Assembly (NCBI RefSeq): GCF_001547895.1 | Contig: NZ_AP014627.1 | Location: forward strand, 4,157,501-4,221,500 | Length of the DNA stretch: 64,000 bases | Direction of reading: 5' to 3' | Source of the DNA: Pseudomonas sp. Os17 | GTDB taxonomy: Bacteria > Pseudomonadota > Gammaproteobacteria > Pseudomonadales > Pseudomonadaceae | In this document: in pieces, positions 45,039 through 53,802 of the stretch | Position numbering within the stretch: the first letter of the stretch is position 1 | How the letters are laid out: each line of letters begins with the position of its first letter | Notes under the pieces: generated by a model | The model's input: the letters and a program-made list of their open reading frames with translations, nothing else | Told to the model about the DNA's origin: nothing | Databases searched by the model: none | Position numbers and translations under genes: made by a program

Positions 45039-45174
45039 GAATGGGGGACTCATTGATCAATGACCGGGCGCAAGGGCCATGCCCCGCGCCCCGGAAAGGG
45101 CCGGCTCAATCACTGAACGAACCAATAGCCGAAGCTTTAGTGAAATCTGCATCACCGATGCGCACCAGCCAGGC

Positions 45175-45999
45175 TCAAGGTTCGGCGCCGCTTGCCTGCA
45201 CACGCTGCGTGGCCTTGTTCGGCCCGCCTTTCCACGGCGTGTAAAACACGCTGGCATGGATCGGCTGCGCCTGGCCCTGCTCGGCTGCAAAACCCGGCAT
45301 CTGCCGCAGGTCCAACTGCTCACACAGTTGGGTGACGCGATTGCGCAATTGATTGTCGGGCTTGAATGACTCGGGTCGGTAGCGCACCGCCCGCAGGTTC
45401 ACCCAGCATTCCTGCACCCGGCCCCGGGGATCGGCCTTGACCTCAAAACTGGCCACTCCGACGCTGTCCAGCGGCAACTGGGCCAGGGTGTGCGTCCAGA
45501 AGAAATGGCCTTTGGCGTATTGAGCGGTATCGAAGGCAAACTCCTTCAATTGCTCGCCTTCCAGGGTCAAGCGAGGGAACATCAACGTCCCTTTGACCTC
45601 CAGCACGCCATCAGGCTCAAAGGCGGCGGCGGGCGCCAGAGGGAACACGGTGTTCCAGCAGACACCCTCGAGCATCTCGCCCAGTTTCGGGTTGTAGGAA
45701 TAAGCCCGCGCTTCAGGCAAGGGGCTGCTCTGCGCCGCACAACCGATGACCTGATTCTGCCGATTGAACCGCATGACCAGCTCCACGCTGCCCATCAGTT
45801 GCTCGGCATTGGCCCTGAGGCTCTCGCGGTACAGCACCTGCTGCAACGCGTTGGCATAGAACTGCGTCTCCAGCTGTCGTTGCTGCTCGTCCTGGGACAG
45901 CGGGGTGCCCGGCAAGTCCGATTGGCAACCGGACAGTGTCAGCAGCAGGCCGACCAGGAACCCGCACTGCGCCGGAGTTCCGTTCAGACAGTTGTACAT
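45175..45999 (-). CDS. Lipoprotein of the same family (copy 2)
   Basis: 274 residues from ATG 45999, which has AAGGA seven bases upstream. Lipobox TLSGC (Cys25). It shares VCWNTVFP, DSVGVASFEVKADPRGRVQECWVNL, LCEQLDLRQMPGF and YTPWKGGP with copy 1, and the same four cysteines (IGCAA, VCWN, QEC, QLC). The C-terminus carries a short extra tail (NKATQRVQASGAEP). It is the upstream neighbour of copy 1 on the same strand, with 136 bases between, so this is a tandem duplicate. Function unknown. Confidence 0.7.
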   Translation of the reverse strand: MYNCLNGTPAQCGFLVGLLLTLSGCQSDLPGTPLSQDEQQRQLETQFYANALQQVLYRESLRANAEQLMGSVELVMRFNRQNQVIGCAAQSSPLPEARAYSYNPKLGEMLEGVCWNTVFPLAPAAAFEPDGVLEVKGTLMFPRLTLEGEQLKEFAFDTAQYAKGHFFWTHTLAQLPLDSVGVASFEVKADPRGRVQECWVNLRAVRYRPESFKPDNQLRNRVTQLCEQLDLRQMPGFAAEQGQAQPIHASVFYTPWKGGPNKATQRVQASGAEP

Positions 46000-46226
46000 G
46001 TTCAGTTCCTTTGATGGGTTCACTGACGAACCGTCCTGTTCTGCATTCAATGACCTCAAGAGGCCGGATCCTAAAGCAACAGCCACGTTGAAAGCCAACG
46101 CCACGACCGTCGCTGCTCCAGGCTCGCGATTGGCAACGGTGCCGTAGAAGCTTCTCCGGTCGCCCGCCGAAAATCAGGTTACCCTGGCGCTCCCCACCCG
46201 CTCATCACCCCAAGGAAGGAAGCTCC

Positions 46227-46799
46227 ATGACTCGCGTCATCACCCTGCTCAGTGACAACTTCGCCGACTGGGAAACCGCCCTGATCAACGCCACCGCTCG
46301 TGGTTTCTACGGTTTCGACTGCCGCTACGCGTCCCCCAAGGGCGCCGTCGTGACCTCCATGGGCGGCCTGCGGGTGACCCCGGACCTGGCGTTGGAAGAC
46401 ATTCATCTGGATGAGATCGACCTGCTGATGGTGTGCGGCGGCAGCATTTGGCAAAGCGCCAACGCACCGGACATCGGCGACCTGCTGCGCGCCGCCCAGG
46501 CACGCCAGATCGTGATCGCCGCCATCTGTGACGGCACCCGCGAACTGGCCCGGGCCGGGGTGCTGGATAACCTCAAGCACACCTCCAATTCGGCGGACAA
46601 CCTGCTGGCGGTGGGTTATGCCGGCGCCGCGCACTACCAGGATGTGCCACACGCTGTGGCGGACCAGCGGGTGATCACCGCCCCGGGCAGCGCCCCGGTG
46701 AGTTTCATGGCGCAGATTCTCGGCACCCTGGGCATCAGCGACGCCAACCTGACCGCCTACCTCGCGATGCACGCTGCGGAACACCGCGAGTCGCAATGA
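46227..46799 (+). CDS. DJ-1/PfpI-family protein
   Basis: 190 residues with AAGGAAGGAAG upstream of the ATG. A class I glutamine-amidotransferase-like (DJ-1/ThiJ/PfpI) fold: ITLLSDNFADWE with Glu16, the GGSIWQSANA loop and a nucleophile elbow IVIAAICDGTRELARAG with Cys101. The His that completes the family triad is not obvious. Activity could be a glyoxalase-, chaperone- or protease-like stress role; not assignable. It is the only plus-strand gene in this stretch of minus-strand lipoproteins, with its own start. Confidence 0.82.
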   Translation: MTRVITLLSDNFADWETALINATARGFYGFDCRYASPKGAVVTSMGGLRVTPDLALEDIHLDEIDLLMVCGGSIWQSANAPDIGDLLRAAQARQIVIAAICDGTRELARAGVLDNLKHTSNSADNLLAVGYAGAAHYQDVPHAVADQRVITAPGSAPVSFMAQILGTLGISDANLTAYLAMHAAEHRESQ

Positions 46800-46817
46800 A
46801 TCGGCGTGCCCGCACGC

Positions 46818-47207
46818 CTACTCTGGAGTCTGGGAGCTTAAGATCGACTCATACCGACCGCTCTCAGGGGTAAAGCAGACGAAGCTGTTGACGCCTTTCT
46901 TCTGGACCCACAAGCGTCCACAGCACTCACACTCATACACCGTCGAAATAGAGGCCAGGTAGAGACTGGTGAACTTGTCCCCGAAGAACTCCGTGGGCCT
47001 GGGCCGCCAGCCCCCCCTGCCATAGTGCCGCTCAAGCAGTTCATCGACACTACCGGCACTTGCGGCGGCCAGCAGTTCATTGGCCAGTAGCGAGGCATCG
47101 GAAAAAAAAACCTCTTCGTGCTGCTCACGCAGCAAAGCGGCTTTGCAAGGCAAATCATCGGTCTGATCGACAATGATATGACCGCCTCTGCAGACTAGTT
47201 TGCTCAC
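46818..47207 (-). CDS. Small cytosolic protein with a CxC-C motif, possibly immunity-like
   Basis: 129 residues, no signal peptide. The notable feature is CECCGRLWVQ at about residues 92-101, a Cys-rich knuckle, followed by FTPESGRYESIL. The N-terminal half is charged and helical (HEEVFFSDASLLANELLAAASAG). This pattern resembles small orphan immunity-type proteins, but no toxin gene is adjacent and I cannot name a family. The start lies in an A-rich strand without a strong ribosome site, so the N-terminus is uncertain. Same strand as the next gene upstream, 71 bases away. Confidence 0.55.
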   Translation of the reverse strand: MSKLVCRGGHIIVDQTDDLPCKAALLREQHEEVFFSDASLLANELLAAASAGSVDELLERHYGRGGWRPRPTEFFGDKFTSLYLASISTVYECECCGRLWVQKKGVNSFVCFTPESGRYESILSSQTPE

Positions 47208-47278
47208 GGACCGACCTCATCATTGATTAGAAAACCCCATCGAGCCACAGCCATCAGCCAACAGCCATCAGCCCCAAG

Positions 47279-47746
47279 TCATTTGACCAAGCGAAAATCA
47301 GCATGCTGCAACCAGCGCTCGAAATCCCCAGCACTGAAAAGCGACTCACCCTCATGCTCCAGAACGGCAAGCCGTGACAAAAAAACCGCATCCGCCGTAT
47401 ACGCGCCGATTCTGCCGCCAAAGGCGACTACGCCATCCAAGCGCCGCGTCATGTCCAACGCCACTTCTCCGAGCCTTTGGTGATCCGGGAGGTCGTTGCC
47501 CATGGCGGCCAGATTGAGGATGCCTCTGGGGTTCCAGTCCAGCAGTTTCAACAGCCCGGCGTAATGCGCAAGCTCTTCGGGATAGTCCGGGCCAAACGCA
47601 TACAACAAGGCACAGCCGCCAACCGAAAAGGTGCGGCTACCTGGACGTAGGTGATCCGCGCGCTGGGCTAGATATGCCTGCACAAGCTCTTCGGTTGACT
47701 GATCAGGCTCAAAACGCAGCAGCACACTGATGGTTGGTCCAGCCAT
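47279..47746 (-). CDS. Small protein, resembles immunity-type proteins (DUF6368-like style)
   Basis: 155 residues from ATG 47746, chosen over a GTG six codons upstream because GGAGG is then about 11 bases away. The opening MAGPTISVLLRFEPD and the C-terminal VVAFGGRIGAYTADAVFLSR are typical of cytosolic single-domain immunity-like proteins in pseudomonads; the match is only by general look. No catalytic motif. Adjacent to another small unknown gene, and between two members of the lipoprotein family, in which it may share a locus but not an operon. Confidence 0.5.
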   Translation of the reverse strand: MAGPTISVLLRFEPDQSTEELVQAYLAQRADHLRPGSRTFSVGGCALLYAFGPDYPEELAHYAGLLKLLDWNPRGILNLAAMGNDLPDHQRLGEVALDMTRRLDGVVAFGGRIGAYTADAVFLSRLAVLEHEGESLFSAGDFERWLQHADFRLVK

Positions 47747-47797
47747 TGCTTCACTTGCCTCCACCGCTCTGTTACCAGCCGATATTTCGCACCTTGC

Positions 47798-48595
47798 TCA
47801 AGGCCGCTTCGGCCCACCTCTCCAGGGGCTGTATTGCAGTTCGACCAGGAATCGATCGCCCACCGTCTCCGAGGCGAAAAAGCCGGGCATCTGCCGCACA
47901 TCCAGGGCCGCGCAACGCTCTTGCAGGCGCTGCACCCGTTCAGGATCCGGCTTGAAGTCGGAGGCTCTGGCGGCAATGGCGGACAGTCGCACCTGACAAC
48001 CCTGCACCTGTCCCTGAGCGTTGGCGTGGCCCTCGATCCGGGCGCTGCCCAGGCTGTCGAGGGTTTCTTCGGCGAACAGGTGCTGCCAGAAATACTGCTC
48101 TTGGGCCTTGTACTCGCGCACCGTCTCGCGAACCTTCTGTTGCTCCATGGGTAAGCGACCGGGACGGGTGACAACCACCGGCAACACCACCTCAAGATTG
48201 GCTGCGGGCAGGCCTGAGAACAGCGCCGGTTCGGCCCTGGGGAATATCGAGTCCCAACAGACCCGCTCCACCGCCGAGGCCAGTAGGCGGTTATCCGGGT
48301 AACGCGGCAACGGGTATTCGGGGAGTGCCTCGGTGCTGCAGGCCACCATCCGATTCAGCGGATCGATCACCGCTCGCAGCGCCACCCCGCCGGACCAGCC
48401 ATCGAGATCGGCGTTGCGCACGCCCTGGTCCAGCACCAAGCGGAAGTCGTCGACAAAGCGCTCGTAGCGGCGCTGCTGCTGTTGCTCCGGCGTCTCTGGG
48501 GCGGCGGTCTTGCAGGCGCCCAGCGCCAGCAGGCCGGCAAGCATCAGCGTCGCCAGAACGGCGCGGGTCAGGTCAGTCGTGAAGGGGGCGTGCAC
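47798..48595 (-). CDS. Lipoprotein of the same family (copy 3)
   Basis: 265 residues from a GTG at 48595 with GGAG six bases upstream. Lipobox LALGAC (Cys28) after a normal hydrophobic region. It shares VCWDSIFP, DSLGSARIEGHANAQGQVQGCQVRL, RCAALDVRQMPGF and YSPWRGGP with the two other copies and has the same four cysteines. More divergent than copies 1 and 2, so it may be the older branch. Separated from copy 2 by three other genes. Function unknown. Confidence 0.7.
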   Translation of the reverse strand: MHAPFTTDLTRAVLATLMLAGLLALGACKTAAPETPEQQQQRRYERFVDDFRLVLDQGVRNADLDGWSGGVALRAVIDPLNRMVACSTEALPEYPLPRYPDNRLLASAVERVCWDSIFPRAEPALFSGLPAANLEVVLPVVVTRPGRLPMEQQKVRETVREYKAQEQYFWQHLFAEETLDSLGSARIEGHANAQGQVQGCQVRLSAIAARASDFKPDPERVQRLQERCAALDVRQMPGFFASETVGDRFLVELQYSPWRGGPKRP

Positions 48596-49001
48596 GGTTC
48601 ACTCCATGAAAAAGGGCCTCGGCCCCTGGACCTGAAACAGGCTCTAGCGTCACAGGGGCGTTGAGCATAAAGGCCGGCGCGGGAGCTCACAAAATTTTCT
48701 GCGCAGGAAAACGCCAGCATGCCCCCAAGGCATCGACCTGATGGGCCCAACTGGTCCAACGCCTGGGGTATGCGCCAGGGAACCACCCCCGGGGCTGTGC
48801 CAGAGGCCAGATGACTGGGCATTTTTCGCGTCGTTTTCCGACCTGCCCCCATCTTCTTTGCCAGCCGCGCACCAGCAGCCCTCTTGTGCTTGGCTCTCGT
48901 GCTTGACCGCGACGCTCTCGGTTTGCTGGTTGGACAAGAGCGGTTCCCACTGCTTTCATTCACAGCCTGGTCCGGCTGCAGTGCGCTCAGGGAGTGAGTC
49001 A
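48596..49001. other. Gene-free stretch upstream of wecB
   Basis: About 400 bases between the divergent lipoprotein gene and wecB. No supported ORF; some GC-rich inverted words (ACCCCC...GGGGCTG) near 48780 but no clear hairpin terminator, and no JUMPstart-like element. Both promoters should lie here. Confidence 0.4.
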
Positions 49002-50207
49002 ATGCCTTTTAAGATCATGATGGTTTTTGGTACGCGCCCGGAGGCAATCAAAATGGCGCCGCTGGCCCGGGTGCTGCGGCACTGGCCCGGTCTGCAACTG
49101 CATATATGCTCCACCGGGCAGCACCGGGAAATGCTCAAGCAGGTCCTGGACGCCTTCGAACTGCAAGTCGACCAAGACCTGGAAGTGATGACCCACGGCC
49201 AATCCCTCAATGGCCTGTCGCAACAATTGCTGAAGCACCTGGACACCACCCTCGAACGCCTGCAACCGGATATCGTCCTGGTCCATGGCGACACCACCAC
49301 CAGCTTCATCACCGCCCTCGCCGCCTTCAACCGCCAGTTGCCCATCGGTCATGTCGAGGCCGGGCTGCGCACGGGCGACCTCAGGACACCCTGGCCCGAG
49401 GAGGCCAACCGGCGCCTGACCGGGGTCATTGCCGACCTGCACTTCGCTCCGACCGCCGAAGCCAAAGCCAACCTGCTGCGGGAAAACGTGCCCGCGGACA
49501 GCATCGAGGTCACCGGCAACACGGTGATCGATGCGCTGCGGTGGATGCGGCAGCACCAGCAACAGAGCCAATGGAGCCCCGCCATCGATTCGCCTCTGGC
49601 GGTGCTGGAACACAACCGGCGCATGGTGCTGATCACCTGCCATCGCCGGGAAAACTTCGGCCAGGGTGTCCGCCATATCTGCCAGGCCCTGGCAATCCTG
49701 GCCCAGCGCTATCCGGATGTGCAGTTCGTCTACCCGGTACACCTCAACCCTCAGGTGCAGAGCGTGGTCGGTGACCTGCTCTCGGATACCCCCAACATCT
49801 ACCTGATAGCGCCTCAGGACTATCAGCATTTTGTCTGGCTGATGGCGCGCTCGTACTTGATCCTCAGCGACTCCGGCGGGGTCCAGGAAGAAGCCCCGGC
49901 CATCGGCAAGCCGTTGCTGGTACTGCGGGACGTCACCGAACGGCCGTCAGTGCTGGAGGGCGGCACCGTGCGGCTGGTGGGCACCGATCGTGAGCGCATC
50001 GTGCACCATGTCTGTGAACTGCTGGACGACGCCCAGCTCCATGCCCGCATGAGCCGGGTACTCAGCCCCTATGGCGACGGCCACGCCAGCGAACGCATTG
50101 CCCGCCGCCTGTACGACTGGCTCAAGGCAAGGGCCCGGCCTGACAGGGCATGCGCCTTGCCTGCACAGGCAGAGAACGGCCCGCTCAAGCAGGTCAACGA
50201 AGCCTAG
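49002..50207 (+). CDS. wecB: UDP-N-acetylglucosamine 2-epimerase (non-hydrolysing)
   Basis: 401 residues from ATG 49002 with GGGAG upstream; the earlier in-frame sequence is not part of it. Family signatures: MVFGTRPEAIKMAPL, STGQHREML, VHGDTTTSF, GHVEAGLRT, PWPEEANRRLTGVIADLHFAPT, TCHRRENFG and SDSGGVQEEAPAIGKPLLVLRDVTERPS. It interconverts UDP-GlcNAc and UDP-ManNAc, a precursor for surface polysaccharide. It stands alone here without other glycan genes, so it may serve a locus elsewhere. A C-terminal extra stretch (KARARPDRACALPAQAENG) is not part of the fold. Confidence 0.93.
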   Translation: MPFKIMMVFGTRPEAIKMAPLARVLRHWPGLQLHICSTGQHREMLKQVLDAFELQVDQDLEVMTHGQSLNGLSQQLLKHLDTTLERLQPDIVLVHGDTTTSFITALAAFNRQLPIGHVEAGLRTGDLRTPWPEEANRRLTGVIADLHFAPTAEAKANLLRENVPADSIEVTGNTVIDALRWMRQHQQQSQWSPAIDSPLAVLEHNRRMVLITCHRRENFGQGVRHICQALAILAQRYPDVQFVYPVHLNPQVQSVVGDLLSDTPNIYLIAPQDYQHFVWLMARSYLILSDSGGVQEEAPAIGKPLLVLRDVTERPSVLEGGTVRLVGTDRERIVHHVCELLDDAQLHARMSRVLSPYGDGHASERIARRLYDWLKARARPDRACALPAQAENGPLKQVNEA

Positions 50208-50296
50208 CCACGCGACAGCGGCGACGATAGGCGCCAGCACATCGCCGCCGACATCCCATCACGGGCATGGCCAAGGCTCGCGCCCTCGCCACTTGC

Positions 50297-51859
50297 TCAG
50301 TCCGCGGCCTGCCGCGACAGCAGCACCTGGGTCACCCGGCGCTCTTCCACGGCCTTGACCTGGAGCGCCCAACCATCCCACTCCACCCGGTCGCCCTTGA
50401 CCGGCAAGCGGTCCAGCAGGCTCATCACCAGCCCGGCCAGGGTCTGGTAGTCCTCGGTGGGCTCGGCGCCAAAGCCGGTGCGCTGGCGCACCTGCGGCAG
50501 ATTCAGCGCGCCGTTGACCAGAAAGCCGCCCTCTTGTTCCACCACGTCCGGCCCTTCGATCTCACTGGCATCCGGCAGCTCGCCAGCGATGGATTCGAGA
50601 ATGTCGGTCATGGTCAGAATGCCCATGAAGTCACCGAATTCGTTGATCACGAAGGCAATGTGGGTCGACGCCTTGCGCATCTGCTCCAGCGCGTTGAGGA
50701 TCGAAAAACTCTCCAGCAGGTTGATGGTCTTGCGCGCCAGGTGCTCAAGGTTCGGCTCGTTGCCCGCCAGGTACTCCTTGAGCAGCTCCTTCTTGTGCAC
50801 GAAGCCCAGGGGCTCATCCACCGCGCCGTCGCGAATCAGCGGCAGGCGCGAGTAGGACGAATGCATCAGCTTGGTCCGAATGCTTTCCGGGCTGTCGGTC
50901 AGGTCGATGCAGTCGACTTCGGCGCGCACCGTCATCAGGCTGCGGATCGGTCGCTCCGCCAGTTGCAGCACGCCGCTGATCATCACCCGCTCGCGGCGGT
51001 CGAACAACTCGCTGCTGGGGGCCTCGCCATCTTCCAGCAGGTCGGCGATGTCCTCGCCCACCTCTTCCGCCGCCAGCTTGCGCCCGCCCAGCAGGCGCAT
51101 CACCGCGTAGGCCGTGCGCTCACGCATCGGGCGCAGGCCCTGCATGGATTTCTTGCGCCGGGCCCGGGCGATCTGGTTGAACAGCTCGATCAGGATCGAG
51201 AAACCGATGGCCGCGTACAGGTAGCCCTTGGGAATATGGAAGCCCAGGCCTTCGGCGGTCAGGCTGAAGCCGATCATCATCAGGAAGCCCAGGCACAGCA
51301 TGATCACCGTCGGGTGGGCGTTGACGAAGCGGGTCAGCGGCTTGCTGGCGACGATCATCACACCGATGGACACCACCACCGCGATCATCATCACCGCCAG
51401 ATGCTCGACCATGCCCACCGCGGTGATGACCGCGTCCAGGGAAAACACCGCATCGAGCACCACGATCTGCGCCACGATCGGCCAGAACAGGGCGTAGGTG
51501 GTGCTGCCCGCGCGCTGGCTGACATGGCCTTCCAGGCGCTCGTGCAATTCCATGGTGGCCTTGAACAACAGGAACACACCGCCGAACAGCATGATCAGGT
51601 CACGACCGGAGAAGCTGTGCTCGAACACCTCGAACAGCGGCTGGGTCAGGGTCACCATCCACGAGATGCTGGCCAGCAGGCCCAGGCGCATCAGCAATGC
51701 CAGGGACAGGCCGATCAAGCGCGCGCGGTCACGCTGCTCCGGCGGCAGCTTGTCCGCGAGGATGGCGATGAACACCAGGTTGTCGATGCCCAGCACCAGC
51801 TCCAGGACGATCAGGGTCAACAGGCCAAGCCAGGCCGTGGGGTCTGCAATCCATTCCAT
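50297..51859 (-). CDS. TerC-family membrane protein with CBS pair and CorC/HlyC domain
   Basis: 520 residues. N-terminal TerC domain with about seven helices and Asp-containing motifs ([31 protein letters not shown]), followed by a cytosolic CBS pair ([41 protein letters not shown]) and the C-terminal CorC/HlyC transporter-associated domain ([24 protein letters not shown]). This is the YegH/YoaE layout; relatives are linked to metal (Mn) export or tellurite resistance. GGAG lies in front of the ATG. Upstream 51860-52201 (342 bases) shows no gene and no clear Mn riboswitch. Confidence 0.9.
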   Translation of the reverse strand: MEWIADPTAWLGLLTLIVLELVLGIDNLVFIAILADKLPPEQRDRARLIGLSLALLMRLGLLASISWMVTLTQPLFEVFEHSFSGRDLIMLFGGVFLLFKATMELHERLEGHVSQRAGSTTYALFWPIVAQIVVLDAVFSLDAVITAVGMVEHLAVMMIAVVVSIGVMIVASKPLTRFVNAHPTVIMLCLGFLMMIGFSLTAEGLGFHIPKGYLYAAIGFSILIELFNQIARARRKKSMQGLRPMRERTAYAVMRLLGGRKLAAEEVGEDIADLLEDGEAPSSELFDRRERVMISGVLQLAERPIRSLMTVRAEVDCIDLTDSPESIRTKLMHSSYSRLPLIRDGAVDEPLGFVHKKELLKEYLAGNEPNLEHLARKTINLLESFSILNALEQMRKASTHIAFVINEFGDFMGILTMTDILESIAGELPDASEIEGPDVVEQEGGFLVNGALNLPQVRQRTGFGAEPTEDYQTLAGLVMSLLDRLPVKGDRVEWDGWALQVKAVEERRVTQVLLSRQAAD

Positions 51860-52201
51860 AACGACTCAAGTTCTCCGGAAAATTCAAACGGCCAGACGCA
51901 GGCCGGCGCCAGTATGCAGGGACTGCAAACGCGGGGGGACGGACTGAGCGCAATAGGGAGCGGCAAATGCCAGGGAAGTGCGGCCAGGAGAATAGCAGCC
52001 TGAGGAATGGGACCTCAGAACGGCCGGCAGGCCTGAGAAATCATGGGGAAAAACCAGAAAAGAGCGCCGACTGGGGGGCTCCGAGAGCGTGTTCATGAAA
52101 GTCCTGAGTGAAAAAACGGACTTGGAGGTTACAGGGACGTCGGCGTATTTCCCCAGCGGGAAATCATTACAAAACTTTATCCGGCGTTCCTGACGTCGAC
52201 A

Positions 52202-52588
52202 CTAGAGCCGCTCGGAAATCTCGATCAGGTTCAGGTCCGGATCCCGCAGGTACACCGAACGGATCGGCCCCGTGGCACCGGTGCGCGGCACTGGCCCTTC
52301 GATGATCGGCCAGTTGACCTGTTGCAGGTGGGCAATCACCTGCTCCAGGGGCACGCTGGCGATAAAGCACAGGTCCAGCGCCCCCGGCACCGGCAGGTGG
52401 GCCTTGGGCTCGAATTCCTGACCGCGCACGTGCAGGTTGATCTTCTGATTGCCGTACTTGAAGGCCTTGCGCCCTCCGGCAAAGGTTTCCAGGCGCATCC
52501 CCAGCACCCGTACATAGAAGTCCTCGGCAGCCACAGGATCGACGGTGGTCAGTACCAGATGGTCCAGGTGATCAAGCATCAACGACAT
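52202..52588 (-). CDS. VOC/glyoxalase-fold protein
   Basis: 128 residues from ATG 52588; AGGAG is only two bases from that ATG, so the second ATG (52579, MLDHLDHLV) may be the real start. Vicinal oxygen chelate fold: LDHLDHLVLTTVDP at the start, FYVRVLGMRLETF, and VYLRDPDLNLIEISE at the end, with the metal-ligand His and Glu at these places. Members act as glyoxalase I-like isomerases, fosfomycin or antibiotic binders, or dioxygenases; no basis to choose. Cytosolic, single gene. Confidence 0.85.
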   Translation of the reverse strand: MSLMLDHLDHLVLTTVDPVAAEDFYVRVLGMRLETFAGGRKAFKYGNQKINLHVRGQEFEPKAHLPVPGALDLCFIASVPLEQVIAHLQQVNWPIIEGPVPRTGATGPIRSVYLRDPDLNLIEISERL

Positions 52589-52654
52589 CACTCCTGAAGG
52601 GTAAGAAACGGCCCGGGGATTATGCGCGCCGGGCGAGCCCTTGAACATGCGCTA

Positions 52655-53536
52655 TCAAGCCTTGCGCCGGTACTCGCGACGCACCTGCTCGATGTAGCGC
52701 ACCACCGCCGGCGCCTGTTCGAAACGCCGGTGAATCAACGACAGCCAGGAGGTTGCCGAGCTGCCGCCGATGGGCCGGTACAGAACGTTGGGCAGGTTCA
52801 CATGGCCCACCACCGATTCGGGCACCACCGCCACCCCCTGCCCCAGGGAAACCAGGGCCAGCACCGCCACCAGGCCACCGGGCTGAGCGCCCAGCTTGGG
52901 GGCGTAGGCTCCTTGGGCCGCCACCTGCAAGGTGCCGCTGATCTGCTCCGGCAGGATGAAGGTTTCATTGAGCAGGTGCTCGGAGGCGATCTGTGGCAGG
53001 CGGCACAGCCAGGACTCGGCGGACAGCGCCAGGACGAAGCCTTCAGCGTCCAGGGCAATGGCCTCGACGCCTTCGGGCAGGGTCATGGGCGAGCGGATGT
53101 AGCCGACATCCAGGCGCCCGTCGGCGATCCGCGCCGGCAGGGTCGCCATCGGGCACTCCCGCACATTCAGGCTGACGTCCGGACAATCGCGGCTGAAACC
53201 CTGGACCTGCTTCTGCAGCAACCCGCCATACACCGCCGACGCTACATAACCTAGCTCGATATGACCGATCTCGCCCCGTCCGGCGCGCTGGGCATTGCGC
53301 TGGGCGAACTCGAACTGGCGTACCGTGGCTTCGGCCTCCAGGAGCAAGGTGGCACCGGCTTCGGTCAGGCTGACCTCGCGCTGCTGACGCACGAACAGGC
53401 GGGTGCCGAGGGCTTTTTCCATGTCCTGGATCTGCCGGCTCAAGGTCGGCGGGGCGATCCCCAACTGCTCGGCGGCCCGGGTGAAATTGCGTTGCCGGGC
53501 CACGGCGAGGAAGTAGCGAAAGTGACGAATTTCCAT
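52655..53536 (-). CDS. LysR-family transcriptional regulator
   Basis: 293 residues from ATG 53536 (MEIRHFRYFLAV), the usual LysR beginning; an ATG three codons upstream is equally possible by ribosome site. HTH RNFTRAAEQLGIAPPTLSRQIQDMEKALG and an effector domain of the CatR/BenM side (FARDCPDVSLNVREC-like, LDVGYIRSPM). It is divergent from the 53-codon ORF/DHA2 exporter pair, so it likely controls them. Likely responsive to an exported aromatic or acid compound, by inference from the layout. Confidence 0.9.
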   Translation of the reverse strand: MEIRHFRYFLAVARQRNFTRAAEQLGIAPPTLSRQIQDMEKALGTRLFVRQQREVSLTEAGATLLLEAEATVRQFEFAQRNAQRAGRGEIGHIELGYVASAVYGGLLQKQVQGFSRDCPDVSLNVRECPMATLPARIADGRLDVGYIRSPMTLPEGVEAIALDAEGFVLALSAESWLCRLPQIASEHLLNETFILPEQISGTLQVAAQGAYAPKLGAQPGGLVAVLALVSLGQGVAVVPESVVGHVNLPNVLYRPIGGSSATSWLSLIHRRFEQAPAVVRYIEQVRREYRRKA

Positions 53537-53640
53537 TAACGGCATTAGCTCAAAGGTAATGAACTGGCGCTTGGCGGCTAACAAAAGCCCGCAAAGCCCG
53601 GGATAAGCTGGGCGGACCTTCACAGTAGAGAGCCTCTGCC

Positions 53641-53802
53641 ATGCCCGTCAAACCTCTATTTACGGCAATGACCGTCTGCTGCGGCCCACATAACGCTGTG
53701 GCCGGGCGCACTCAAGTCGGCATTGCCTACAAAGCAATCGCTACCCTGGCCACTCACCAGGACCTGCTCGATACCCTCCTCAACCGACGGACCGCGCCAT
53801 GA
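53641..53802 (+). CDS. Small 53-residue protein coupled to the MFS exporter
   Basis: ATG at 53641; the TGA at 53800-53802 overlaps the exporter ATG (53799) by four bases (ATGA), a strong hint of translational coupling. Sequence: MPVKPLFTAMTVCCGPHNAV..., then a helical part (TQVGIAYKAIATLATHQDLLDTLLNRR). No signal peptide and no known domain; AGAG upstream of the ATG is a weak ribosome site. It is probably a real small gene that sets translation of the exporter or acts with it. Confidence 0.55.
   Translation: MPVKPLFTAMTVCCGPHNAVAGRTQVGIAYKAIATLATHQDLLDTLLNRRTAP

Noticed and set aside
51860..52201. Possible yybP-ykoY (Mn) riboswitch before the TerC-type gene
   Set aside because: I could not find the conserved core of that riboswitch in the leader, so no claim is made.
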